Part shown: positions 33,387 to 42,578 of the stretch, in pieces
Position numbering within the stretch: position 1 is the first letter of the stretch
Layout of the letters: every line of letters begins with the position of its first letter
Assembly: GCF_019710745.1 (NCBI RefSeq)
Contig: NZ_JAHKJW010000011.1
Coordinates: 119,328 to 183,327, forward strand
Direction of reading: 5' to 3'
Length of the DNA stretch: 64,000 bases
From: Streptomyces beigongshangae
Lineage (GTDB): Bacteria > Actinomycetota > Actinomycetes > Streptomycetales > Streptomycetaceae
Notes under the pieces: model-generated
Databases searched by the model: none
What the model saw: only the letters and a program-made list of their open reading frames with translations
Told to the model about the DNA's origin: nothing
Translations under genes and position numbers: made by a program

Positions 33387-33965
33387 GTGACCGGGACGAC
33401 CCCGCCCCGCCCAGCCCTCGACGACGAGCGGACCGACCTGCTCGCCGCGCTCGCGGCGGCCCGCGCCTCCCTGACCGCCACGACGCGAGGGCTCACCGAC
33501 GAGCAGGCCGGCACGGCCCCGACGGTCAGCACACTGAGCCCGGGCGGGCTGGTCAAGCACGTCGCGTCCATCGAGGAGGGCTGGCTGCGCTTCGTGGCGG
33601 AGGGCCCGTCGGCGATGAACTACGACCTGCCCGACGGTGTCACCTGGGCGGACTTCGCGGCCGGCACCGCCCGCGAGCTCCCGCGGTGGGCGATCGACCA
33701 CCGGGACAACTTCCGCATGCTGCCCGGCGAGACACTGGCCGGGATCCTGAAGCGCTACGAGGAGGTCGCCGCCCGGAGCGAGGAGATCATCGCCACGCTG
33801 CCGGACCTGTCGGTGACGCACCCGCTCCCGCGGGCGCCCTGGCACGAGCCGGGGGAGCGGCGCAGCGCCCGCCGGGTGCTGACGCACGTCATCGCCGAGA
33901 CCGCCCAGCACGCCGGGCACGCGGACATCCTGCGCGAGTCGCTCGACGGCCGGAAGTCGACGTGA
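33387..33965 (+). CDS. DinB-family protein (metal-dependent four-helix bundle)
   Basis: 192 residues. A DinB/YfiT-like four-helix bundle: DERTDLLAALAAARASLTAT, GGLVKHVASIEEGWLRF and RRVLTHVIAETAQHAGHAD, whose three histidines form the usual metal site. Family members are mycothiol- or bacillithiol-dependent transferases and DNA-damage-induced proteins. GGAAGAAG precedes GTG 33387; a longer form with a His-rich extension is possible. The stop overlaps the GTG of the AlkZ-like gene, so they are coupled. Confidence 0.88.
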   Translation: MTGTTPPRPALDDERTDLLAALAAARASLTATTRGLTDEQAGTAPTVSTLSPGGLVKHVASIEEGWLRFVAEGPSAMNYDLPDGVTWADFAAGTARELPRWAIDHRDNFRMLPGETLAGILKRYEEVAARSEEIIATLPDLSVTHPLPRAPWHEPGERRSARRVLTHVIAETAQHAGHADILRESLDGRKST

Positions 33966-35086
33966 AGGGGGTGAACACCCCGGCCGTTCTCGGCGCACGG
34001 GCGCTCAACCGCGCCACGCTGGCCCGGCAGCTGCTGCTCGACCGCGCCGGTCCGCCGGTGCTCGACGCCGTCTCCCACCTCGGCGGACTGCAGGCACAGG
34101 AACCGCAGGAGCCGTTCGTCGGGCTCTGGTCCCGGCTGCGCGGGTTCGACCCGTCCGGGCTGTCGGACCTGCTGACCGGGCGACGGGTGGTGCGGACCCA
34201 CCTCATGCGCCGCACCGTCCACCTCGTCACCGCCGACGACGCGCTGGCGTGGCGGGGCCGGCACACCGCCATGCTGCGGCAGCGGGTCCTCGGGACCTAC
34301 CGCCGCGAACTCGCCGGGGTCGACCTGGACGAGCTCGCGGCGGCGGCCCGGGAGGTGATGGCCGACGGCGAGCCCCGCTCGATGGCCGAACTCGCGCGGG
34401 CGCTCGCCGGGCACTGGCCGGAGCCGGGGCCACGGGCACTCGGTGAGATGGTGGTCGCCGCGCTCGTCCCGATGGCGCAGCTCCCCCCGCGCGGACTCTG
34501 GCGCACGAAAGCGGGAGTACGCAACGTCATGCTCTCCGCCTGGCTGGGGCGCGACATCGACCCGCCGGACCCGGACGGATCCGACCCGGTGGGCCGGGCG
34601 CTGGTGCGGCGCTACCTGGCCGCGTTCGGTCCCGCCGCCTCGGCCGACCTGCGGGCCTGGTGCGGCCTCGCGGGGCTGCCCGCCGCGGTCGCCGCGCTGC
34701 GGGAGGAACTCGTCGTCTTCCGGGACGAACGGGGCCGCAAGCTGCTGGACCTGCCCGACGCGCCGCGCCCCGACCCCGGCACGCCCGCCCCGGTCCGGTT
34801 CCTGCCGGCGTTCGACAACGCGATCCTCGGCTACCACGACCGCGGCCGGATCGTCGACGACGCCCACCGCGGCCTGTCGGTGGCCGGTGAGCGCGTCGTC
34901 CTGGTGGACGGCCGGGTCGCCGCGACCTGGACCCGGACCGAGGAGGACGCCACCGTGACGGTCACCCCGCTGCGAGGTCTCTCCCGGACCGAACGCGCCG
35001 CCGTGACCGGGGAGGGGCAGGCGCTGGCCTCGTTCCTCTCCGGCGGCGGGAGCGACCGCATCCGGATCACCGGGGCCGCGGGCTGA
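33962..35086 (+). CDS. Winged-helix DNA-binding protein, AlkZ-like DNA glycosylase (HTH_42)
   Basis: 374 residues of the HTH_42 superfamily: LDAVSHLGGLQAQEPQEPFV near the N-terminus, RRVVRTHLMRRTVHLVTADD, and FLPAFDNAILGYHDR. The QAQ (Gln44-Ala-Gln46) matches the catalytic QxQ motif known for AlkZ-type glycosylases, which unhook interstrand crosslinks or excise alkylated bases. It begins with GTG overlapping the DinB stop (GTGA). The pair with DinB and the divergent WYL regulator suggests a genotoxin-response unit. Activity is inferred from motif and family. Confidence 0.85.
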   Translation: MKGVNTPAVLGARALNRATLARQLLLDRAGPPVLDAVSHLGGLQAQEPQEPFVGLWSRLRGFDPSGLSDLLTGRRVVRTHLMRRTVHLVTADDALAWRGRHTAMLRQRVLGTYRRELAGVDLDELAAAAREVMADGEPRSMAELARALAGHWPEPGPRALGEMVVAALVPMAQLPPRGLWRTKAGVRNVMLSAWLGRDIDPPDPDGSDPVGRALVRRYLAAFGPAASADLRAWCGLAGLPAAVAALREELVVFRDERGRKLLDLPDAPRPDPGTPAPVRFLPAFDNAILGYHDRGRIVDDAHRGLSVAGERVVLVDGRVAATWTRTEEDATVTVTPLRGLSRTERAAVTGEGQALASFLSGGGSDRIRITGAAG

Positions 35087-35092
35087 GCGGCC

Positions 35093-35135
35093 GGCCCCAT
35101 GGAACGGCCCCATGGAACGGCCGGCCCCATGGAAC
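35093..35135. repeat. Three copies of GGCCCCATGGAAC between convergent genes
   Basis: The 13-bp unit occurs at 35093-35105, 35106-35118 and 35123-35135, immediately after the AlkZ-like stop and adjoining the terminator stem. Confidence 0.75.
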
Positions 35136-35179
35136 GGGCGGGTGGGTCCGGCGTCGACATCGCCGGACCCACCCGCCCG
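35135..35179. terminator. Bidirectional 19-bp hairpin between the AlkZ-like gene and argG
   Basis: Arms 35135-35153 (CGGGCGGGTGGGTCCGGCG) and 35161-35179 are perfectly complementary, loop TCGACAT. It lies between the two convergent stops at 35086 and 35203. Confidence 0.85.
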
Positions 35180-35202
35180 CCCGCGCACACTTCCGCGACC
35201 GG

Positions 35203-36692
<1,490 letters not shown>

Positions 36693-36805
36693 AGACCGTC
36701 GCACGGGAAAGCTCCGGTCGTCGCCCCGCCACCGCGCGGGACGGACGCGGGCACGGGCGCGTACAGGGGTGCGGATACGGGTGCGGACACAGGCGCGGGC
36801 GCGAT

Positions 36806-38062
36806 TCAGGTGCCGGGGTCGAGCCACGGCAGCGGATCGGTGTAGTGACCGTCGAGCACCACCTCGAAGTGCAGGTGAGGGCCGGTGGACAGACCGGTGG
36901 AGCCGACCAGCCCGACAGGCGTCCCGACGTCGACCGACTGGCCGGCGGAGACCTGCAGGGACAGCAGATGGCTGTACGTCGTCTCCAGCCGCCTGCCGTC
37001 GATGGTGCCGTGGTCGACGACCACGCGGTTGCCGTAGGCCGCGGTCGTCGCCGCGAAGACGACCCGGCCCTTCGACGCGGCGGAGACCTGGGACCCCTGG
37101 GGCGAGGCGAAGTCGATCCCGGTGTGCAGTTTGGTCACCCCGGTCAGCGGGTGCCGGCGCGACCCGAAGGGCGAGGTGACGGTGAGAGTGCCCGCGGGCG
37201 CGGCCAGCACGGCGCCCGGCACCTGGTTCACCGCGCCGCCGGAACTCTCCCGGTCGACCGGACGGTAGCGCTCGGACAGCGACCTGATCTCGCTGACGTA
37301 CGCCTCCGCCGCGCCGGGGACGCGGCCGGCCCCGACCACGGCGTCCACGCCCGACGCGTACGCGGCGAGGGTGAGGTCCACGAGGTCCCCGGTGACGATC
37401 CCCTCGGTCCTGAGATCGGTCACCTTCTCGGCGAGGGAGCAGTTCTGACGGCCCAGTGCCATCATGGCGTCCGCCGGATCGCGCGGGGAGGAACGCCCGT
37501 TGCCGTCGTCGTCCTTGCCCCAGGTCCGCCATCGGGCGTCCGTGAAGGCGGCGATGCCCTTCTCGCCCGACAGCGTTCCGGCGTCGTTGCTCCAGCCGGA
37601 GAGCCGCTCGATCTGGGCCGCGAGCACGGACGGCTCGACGACTGGGCAGTCCGACACGGCCTTGCGCAGCCACGGTACGTAGGAGGCGTCGACGCGGGTC
37701 GTCGCGGCCGGGGCGGGCTCGGACCCCTGGGGCCAGGCGGAGGACAGGCCGCCCGTCGCGGCCAGGAACCCGGCCACCCCCATCAGGGCCAGCAGCCCCG
37801 GCAGGACGAGCAGGGTGAAGGGGCCGGGGCGGCGGCGCACGCGCCGCGCCTCCGGCCCGGGCGCCGACGACGGTTCCGGTCCTCCGGTGTCCGGGCCGCC
37901 GTCGGCGGCTGCCCGCGGTCCGGCAGCGGGGACGCCGGTCGCCGGTGCGGTGCTGTCGCCCGGCGGATGTGCCGTCGCGCCGTTCCCTCCGGACCGCGTG
38001 TCCGTCTCGTCCGGCCCGGACCGCGTGTCCGTGTCCGTCTCGTCCGGCCGGTCGTCGATCAC
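36806..38062 (-). CDS. Membrane-anchored M23 peptidase with degenerate lysozyme-like domain
   Basis: 418 residues. A polar cytoplasmic N-terminus (~1-78) with a DETDTDTRSGPDETDTRSG repeat, one transmembrane helix (~80-105, FTLLVLPGLLALMGVAGFLA), a lysozyme/SLT-like region (~125-225) and a LytM/M23 metallopeptidase (~275-410) with HTGIDFA (HxxxD) and HLHFE (HxH) zinc ligands. M23 enzymes cut peptidoglycan crosslinks. In the SLT-like region the catalytic glutamate of the usual QESGF motif is replaced (IERLSGW), so only the peptidase should be active. The start is the GTG at 38062. It precedes argG by 149 bp on the same strand. Confidence 0.9.
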   Translation of the reverse strand: MIDDRPDETDTDTRSGPDETDTRSGGNGATAHPPGDSTAPATGVPAAGPRAAADGGPDTGGPEPSSAPGPEARRVRRRPGPFTLLVLPGLLALMGVAGFLAATGGLSSAWPQGSEPAPAATTRVDASYVPWLRKAVSDCPVVEPSVLAAQIERLSGWSNDAGTLSGEKGIAAFTDARWRTWGKDDDGNGRSSPRDPADAMMALGRQNCSLAEKVTDLRTEGIVTGDLVDLTLAAYASGVDAVVGAGRVPGAAEAYVSEIRSLSERYRPVDRESSGGAVNQVPGAVLAAPAGTLTVTSPFGSRRHPLTGVTKLHTGIDFASPQGSQVSAASKGRVVFAATTAAYGNRVVVDHGTIDGRRLETTYSHLLSLQVSAGQSVDVGTPVGLVGSTGLSTGPHLHFEVVLDGHYTDPLPWLDPGT

Positions 38063-38187
38063 CGGCGGACTTCCCGGAGGCCGGCACGGCTCATGGTGCT
38101 CACGCCCCCGACGCTAGCGTGACGCCTCGGGCGTATCACCAGGCGCAGAGGCACACCGGCGTGCCCGAACGGGCAGATCGTGTGCGG

Positions 38188-38865
38188 TCAGTGCGCGACC
38201 GGACCGGCCAGGGCGTCCAGCTCCGACGCGAAGAGCAGCGCCGGGTCGAACCCCATCCCGGTGAAGTGGCCCGCGAGTTCCAGGGACAGGACGCCGTGCA
38301 GCCGGGTCCAGAGGACCACCGCCCGGTGCAGGGCCGCGGGTGCCGCGGGGTGGTCCCCCGCCCACTGCCGGTGCTCGGCGAGATGGCTGTCGAACGGTGT
38401 CCCGGAGCCGGCCGGGGAGGGCGCCGGGACGTTCGGGGGCAGTGCGGCACAGGCGTCGAGCAGGGTCGCCATGATCTCGCGTGCGAGCGAGGTGATGTCG
38501 TCGGGCGCGTGGTAGCCGGGGACGGGCGTGCCGTAGACGAGGAAGTAGCGGTGGGGGTCCCGCAGGGCCCAGTCGCGCAGGGCGTGGGCCAGGGCGGGCA
38601 GCCCGGGCTCGGCGGCGGCGGTCTCGCGGAGCGTGTCGGCGAGGCTTCGGTACGCGTCCCGGACGAGCTCGGTGATCAGTTCGTCCCGGCCGGCGAAGTA
38701 GCGGTAGAGGGCGGGTCCGCTCATGCCCATGCGCTTGGCGATCGCGTTGAGGGAGAGCGCGGAGGCGCCCGCCGCGGCGAGCTGCTCCCAGGCGTGTCGC
38801 TTCACCTCCGCGCGTACCTGGGCGCGGTAGCGCTCACGCGGGGTCCCGGTGTCCGTGTCCGCCAT
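38188..38865 (-). CDS. TetR-family repressor
   Basis: 225 residues with an N-terminal TetR HTH (AAGASALSLNAIAKRMGMSG, PALYRYFAGRDELITEL) and a WHG-type C-terminal ligand domain (YRSLADTLRETAAAEPGLP). It is divergent from the quinone oxidoreductase gene, and a palindrome overlaps that gene's -10, so it most likely represses the oxidoreductase and perhaps itself. The ligand is unknown. Confidence 0.92.
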   Translation of the reverse strand: MADTDTGTPRERYRAQVRAEVKRHAWEQLAAAGASALSLNAIAKRMGMSGPALYRYFAGRDELITELVRDAYRSLADTLRETAAAEPGLPALAHALRDWALRDPHRYFLVYGTPVPGYHAPDDITSLAREIMATLLDACAALPPNVPAPSPAGSGTPFDSHLAEHRQWAGDHPAAPAALHRAVVLWTRLHGVLSLELAGHFTGMGFDPALLFASELDALAGPVAH

Positions 38866-38934
38866 GGCCTGCCGCCCTTCCGTCCCTGTGCGCCTGTGGT
38901 GCCACGATTCGGTTAGAGGCTATCACGCACGCTA

Positions 38935-38971
38935 TTGACTCCCTCTTCCGTGATGAGTTACAACTTATAAC
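38935..38971 (+). promoter_or_regulatory. Oxidoreductase promoter with TetR operator-like palindrome
   Basis: TTGACT (38935-38940) and TACAAC (38959-38964) are spaced by 18 bp. The imperfect palindrome GTTACAACTTATAAC (38957-38971, six of seven arm pairs matched) covers the -10, where a TetR dimer would block transcription of the downstream gene. Confidence 0.55.
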
Positions 38972-39037
38972 GAACGCGAGAGCACGTAAGCAGCACGCCG
39001 CGTTCCAGCGCGGCGGCGCGACGCGATGGAGGTCGTC

Positions 39038-40069
39038 ATGAACACCGAAGCGCTCGTCGAGGTCGTACTGCCGGGCAAGGTGGAGCCGGAAGACCTCCAG
39101 CTCCGGCACGGTGTGGTCCCCGCGGCGGGCCCGGGCCAGGTCCTGGTCCGGATGGAGGCGACCGGGGTCTCCTTCGCCGAGCAGCAGATGCGCCGGGGCC
39201 GCTACTACGACCAGCCGGCGTTCCCCTTCGTGCCGGGTTACGACCTGGTCGGGACGGTGCTGGCGGTCGGCGAGGGCGTCGGGCCGGACCTGGTGGGCAC
39301 CCGGGTGGCGGCCCTGCTCAAGGTCGGCGGCTGGGCCAGTCATGTCCTCGTCGAGGCGGCGGACGCGGTGCCGGTGCCCGACGGGATCGGCGCGGCGGAG
39401 GCGGAGACCCTGGTCGTCAACGGCGTCACCGCCTGGCAGATGCTGCACCGCAGGGCCCGTGTCCGCGCCGGGCAGACCGTCCTGGTGCACGGCGCCAACG
39501 GCGGTGTCGGTTCGGTGCTGGTCCAGCTCGCCCGGGCCGCGGGCGCGAACGTGATCGGCACGGCGTCCGCGCGCCACCACGGGGCATTGCGCGACAAGGG
39601 CGTCGTCCCCGTCGACCGCCGCGACGAGGACATCGCCGCGCGGGTGCGCGAACTCGCTCCCGGCGGGGTCGACGCCGTCTTCGACCATGTCGGCGGCCGG
39701 AGCGTCGTCGACTCCTGGCACCTCCTCGCGCCCGGCGGCACGCTCGTCTCCTACGGCACCGCCGCCACCCGGGACGGCGAGGGATCCAAGCAGTGGCCCG
39801 TGCTCAAACTGCTCGGCCGGGTCTGGCTGTGGAACGCGCTGCCCAACCGCCGCAGGGCCTTCTTCTACAACGTCTGGGCCGGCCGCGCCCTGGCCAGGAA
39901 CCGCTTCCGGGCACGGCTGCGCGGCGACCTCACCCAGGTCTTCGGGGCGCTGCGGCGGGGGGACGTCACGGCCCAGATCGCCGCGCAACTCCCGCTCGCG
40001 CGCGCCGCCGAAGCCCTGCGCCTGGCCGAATCGGGCACGGTCGCGGGGAAGGTCGTCCTGAATCCGTGA
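39038..40069 (+). CDS. Medium-chain NADPH:quinone oxidoreductase (zinc-independent)
   Basis: 343 residues of the MDR superfamily: GroES-like start (PGQVLVRMEATGVSFAEQQM), VNGVTAWQMLHRRARVRAGQ, and a Rossmann NADPH site VLVHGANGGVGSVLVQLARA. No catalytic zinc cysteines are present, so it is a quinone or enone reductase rather than an alcohol dehydrogenase. ATG 39038 is chosen because GGAGG lies five bases upstream; ATG 39026 is also in frame. It is controlled by the divergent TetR, suggesting induction by an electrophile or quinone. Confidence 0.9.
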   Translation: MNTEALVEVVLPGKVEPEDLQLRHGVVPAAGPGQVLVRMEATGVSFAEQQMRRGRYYDQPAFPFVPGYDLVGTVLAVGEGVGPDLVGTRVAALLKVGGWASHVLVEAADAVPVPDGIGAAEAETLVVNGVTAWQMLHRRARVRAGQTVLVHGANGGVGSVLVQLARAAGANVIGTASARHHGALRDKGVVPVDRRDEDIAARVRELAPGGVDAVFDHVGGRSVVDSWHLLAPGGTLVSYGTAATRDGEGSKQWPVLKLLGRVWLWNALPNRRRAFFYNVWAGRALARNRFRARLRGDLTQVFGALRRGDVTAQIAAQLPLARAAEALRLAESGTVAGKVVLNP

Positions 40070-40197
40070 CGACGGACGACGGACGACAGGCGACGGGTGA
40101 CGGACGGCGGACGGCGGGCAGGGGGCGGGACCGACGGGGCCGGCGTGCCTCAAGTCCCCCTGCGCCGCCGCCAGTTCACATGTGGAAGGCTGACCCC

Positions 40198-41172
40198 GTG
40201 ACCATCGATCATCTGACGTCCCTGCACGGTCTGCCCATCCACGACTTCCCGGCCGAGGACGAGGGGAGCGGGCCGCTCCCTCCGGCGGGCGACGTCGCCT
40301 GGAGGCTGTCCCGCAACCAGCTGCTCACGGGCGAGGAGTCCTTCGAGACCTGCTGGAACCGCTTCCTCGACACCGTGGACCCCGCGAAGGTGCGCGCCCT
40401 GGTCCTGGGCGCGGGCGCCTACGGCTCCGAGGCGGACGGCGACGATCCCACCGAGACGGTCGGCCGTCTCGTCGCCGCCGCCGGCCGTCTCACCGGACTC
40501 GAAGCGCTCTACCTCGCCGACCTCAACTTCGAGGAGTGCGAGCTGTCCTGGATCGTGCAGGGCGACGTGACACCGGTCCTGACCGCATACCCCCGCCTGC
40601 TGGAGCTGGGCGTACGCGGCTCGGGTGACGGCTTCGGCGAGGGACCGGGACTCCGGCTCACACCCCTGCGCCACGAACACCTGCGCACCCTCCGCCTGGA
40701 GAACGGCGGCCTGCCCGGCGAGGTGGCGCGCGCCGTCGCCGCCTGCGACCTCCCCGCCCTGCGCCGGCTGGACCTGTGGCTGGGCGAGGAGTACTACGGC
40801 TGCACCACCACCCTCGCCGACCTGGCCCCCCTGCTCGACGGCGACCGCCTGCCCGCCTTGCGCCGCCTCGGGCTGCGGAACAGCGAGATGCAGGACGAGA
40901 TCGCCGCCGCCGTGGCCGGTGCGCCCGTGGTCGCCCGGCTCACCTCCCTGGACCTGAGCCTCGGCACCCTGGGCGACACCGGTGCCGAAGCCCTCCTCGG
41001 CGGTCAGCCGCTCACCCACCTCCGGGAACTGGACCTCCATCACCACTTCCTGTCGGAGCCGATGATGCAGCGCCTGCGTGACGCCCTGGAGCCGTCCGGG
41101 GTGAAGGTCGACCTCGGCGGACGGGAACAGGCAGAGGAGGACGAGGGCCGGTACGTGGCGGCGGGCGAGTGA
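40198..41172 (+). CDS. Leucine-rich repeat protein, STM4015-like
   Basis: 324 residues. An N-terminal ~80-residue cap is followed by irregular leucine-rich repeats: LTGLEALYLADLNFEEC, LRTLRLENGGLPGEV, LPALRRLDLWLGEEYYG, LPALRRLGLRNSEMQDE and LTSLDLSLGTLGDTG. Such repeats bind proteins. I associate it with the STM4015 family from memory. GTG 40198 has GGAAGG eight bases upstream; ATG 40180 is in frame. It lacks the other STM401x genes nearby, so its partner is unknown. Confidence 0.8.
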   Translation: MTIDHLTSLHGLPIHDFPAEDEGSGPLPPAGDVAWRLSRNQLLTGEESFETCWNRFLDTVDPAKVRALVLGAGAYGSEADGDDPTETVGRLVAAAGRLTGLEALYLADLNFEECELSWIVQGDVTPVLTAYPRLLELGVRGSGDGFGEGPGLRLTPLRHEHLRTLRLENGGLPGEVARAVAACDLPALRRLDLWLGEEYYGCTTTLADLAPLLDGDRLPALRRLGLRNSEMQDEIAAAVAGAPVVARLTSLDLSLGTLGDTGAEALLGGQPLTHLRELDLHHHFLSEPMMQRLRDALEPSGVKVDLGGREQAEEDEGRYVAAGE

Positions 41173-41181
41173 CCCGGCGCC

Positions 41182-41226
41182 ACGACAGGACTCAGGACGA
41201 CAGGACTCAGGACGACAGGACTCAGG
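41182..41226. repeat. Three perfect 15-bp tandem repeats
   Basis: ACGACAGGACTCAGG occurs three times in a row (41182-41196, 41197-41211, 41212-41226) plus a partial fourth copy, in the gap between the convergent LRR and AI-2E transporter genes. Confidence 0.85.
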
Positions 41227-41266
41227 ACGGCAGGAACCCGGGCGACGGGGCCAGGGCCGGCAGGAC

Positions 41267-42388
41267 CTAGGAGGGAACGGCCGCGTCCGCCTGCGGCTCG
41301 CCTGCGCCGGTGCCCGGCTCCCGCGGCGGCTCGGTGAGCTGCTCGCGCAGGTAGTTCCAGAACACCGACACCAGTGCGGCGACGGGCACGGCGAGCAGGC
41401 TGCCCACGATGCCCGCCAGACTGCCGCCGAGCGTCACCGCCAGCAGGACCACGGCCGCGTGCAGCCCGAGCCCGCGGCTCTGGATCATGGGCTGGAAGAC
41501 GTTGCCCTCCAGTTGCTGCACGACGATGATGATCGCCAGCACGATCAGCGCGTCCGTCGGGCCGTTCGACACCAGCGCGATGAGCACCGCGACGAAACCG
41601 GCGAACAGCGCGCCCACGATCGGCACGAAGGCGGAGACGAAGGTCAGCACGGCCAGCGGGAGCACCAGGGGGACGTCCACGATCCACAGCCCGATGCCGA
41701 TGAGGACGGCGTCGAGCAGACCGACGGCCGCCTGCGAGCGCACGAACGAACCCAGGGTGTCCCAGCTGCGCGCGGCGATGACCGGGACATCGGTGGCAAG
41801 GCGCCCCGGCAGCTGGCGTTCGAGCCACGGCAGGAAGCGCGGGCCGTCCTTGAGGAAGAAGAACATCAGGAAGAGCGCCAGGACGGCCGTGACCACACCG
41901 TTGACCACGGTGCTCACACCCGTGACGACCGTGGTGGTGATGCTGCCGGCGCTCTTCTGGATGCGCTCGACCGCACTGTCCAGGCCATCCGAGATCTCGG
42001 CGTCGTCGATGTTCAGCGGGGGTCCGGCAGCCCAGTCACGGACCTCGTGCATGCCGTTCACCACCCCGTCGGTCAGCTCCCCGGACTGGGAGGCCACCGG
42101 TACGGCGATCAGCGCCACGACGGCCGAGGCGACCAGCAGGAACAGCACGGTCACGACGGAGGCCGCCAGGGCGGGGCGCCACCCGTGCCGGCGCAGGAAG
42201 CGGGCCACCGGCCAGGTCAGCGTGGTCAGGAGCAGACCCATTATGAGCGGCCAGACCACGGACCACATCCGGCCGAGGAGCCAGAGAGCCACCGCGGCCG
42301 TCACCAGGACCAGCAGCAACTCGACGGAAATGCGCGCCGATGCGCGCAGCGCGGCGCGGGATCTGGCGGAACTCAACGAGCTAGACAT
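41267..42388 (-). CDS. AI-2E family transporter (PerM/TqsA-like)
   Basis: 373 residues with about eight hydrophobic segments: a pair near 25-65, one at 80-105, the long FFFLKDGPRFLPWLERQLPG region typical of the family, then LLDAVLIGIGLWIVDVPLVL, FVPIVGALFAGFVAVLIAL and VVLLAVTLGGSLAGIVGSLL. Members export quorum signals or other solutes across the membrane; the substrate cannot be predicted. A charged Pro-rich C-terminus ends the protein. It is a single-gene unit, convergent with the LRR gene. Confidence 0.92.
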   Translation of the reverse strand: MSSSLSSARSRAALRASARISVELLLVLVTAAVALWLLGRMWSVVWPLIMGLLLTTLTWPVARFLRRHGWRPALAASVVTVLFLLVASAVVALIAVPVASQSGELTDGVVNGMHEVRDWAAGPPLNIDDAEISDGLDSAVERIQKSAGSITTTVVTGVSTVVNGVVTAVLALFLMFFFLKDGPRFLPWLERQLPGRLATDVPVIAARSWDTLGSFVRSQAAVGLLDAVLIGIGLWIVDVPLVLPLAVLTFVSAFVPIVGALFAGFVAVLIALVSNGPTDALIVLAIIIVVQQLEGNVFQPMIQSRGLGLHAAVVLLAVTLGGSLAGIVGSLLAVPVAALVSVFWNYLREQLTEPPREPGTGAGEPQADAAVPS

Positions 42389-42488
42389 GCGATCACCTTA
42401 GGGGCACCCGGCACCGGCACCCGACATCGGCACCCGGCACCGGAGTCCGGCACGGCACCCGGCCGCGGTCCCGTCGTACCCCTGCCAA

Positions 42489-42524
42489 CCCGGCGGCGCC
42501 CGCACCCCGTTGGACGCCGCCGGG
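42489..42524 (-). terminator. Hairpin terminator after the GH78 gene
   Basis: CCCGGCGGCG (42489-42498) pairs perfectly with CGCCGCCGGG (42515-42524) around a 16-base loop, 55 bp past the minus-strand stop. Just beyond it (42402-42445) the sequence GGCACCCGGCACCGG is repeated. Confidence 0.7.
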
Positions 42525-42578
42525 CGACGGCCGGAAACCCTCGCCGTGCCCCGTGCCCCGTACCGCGTGCGTCGTGTC

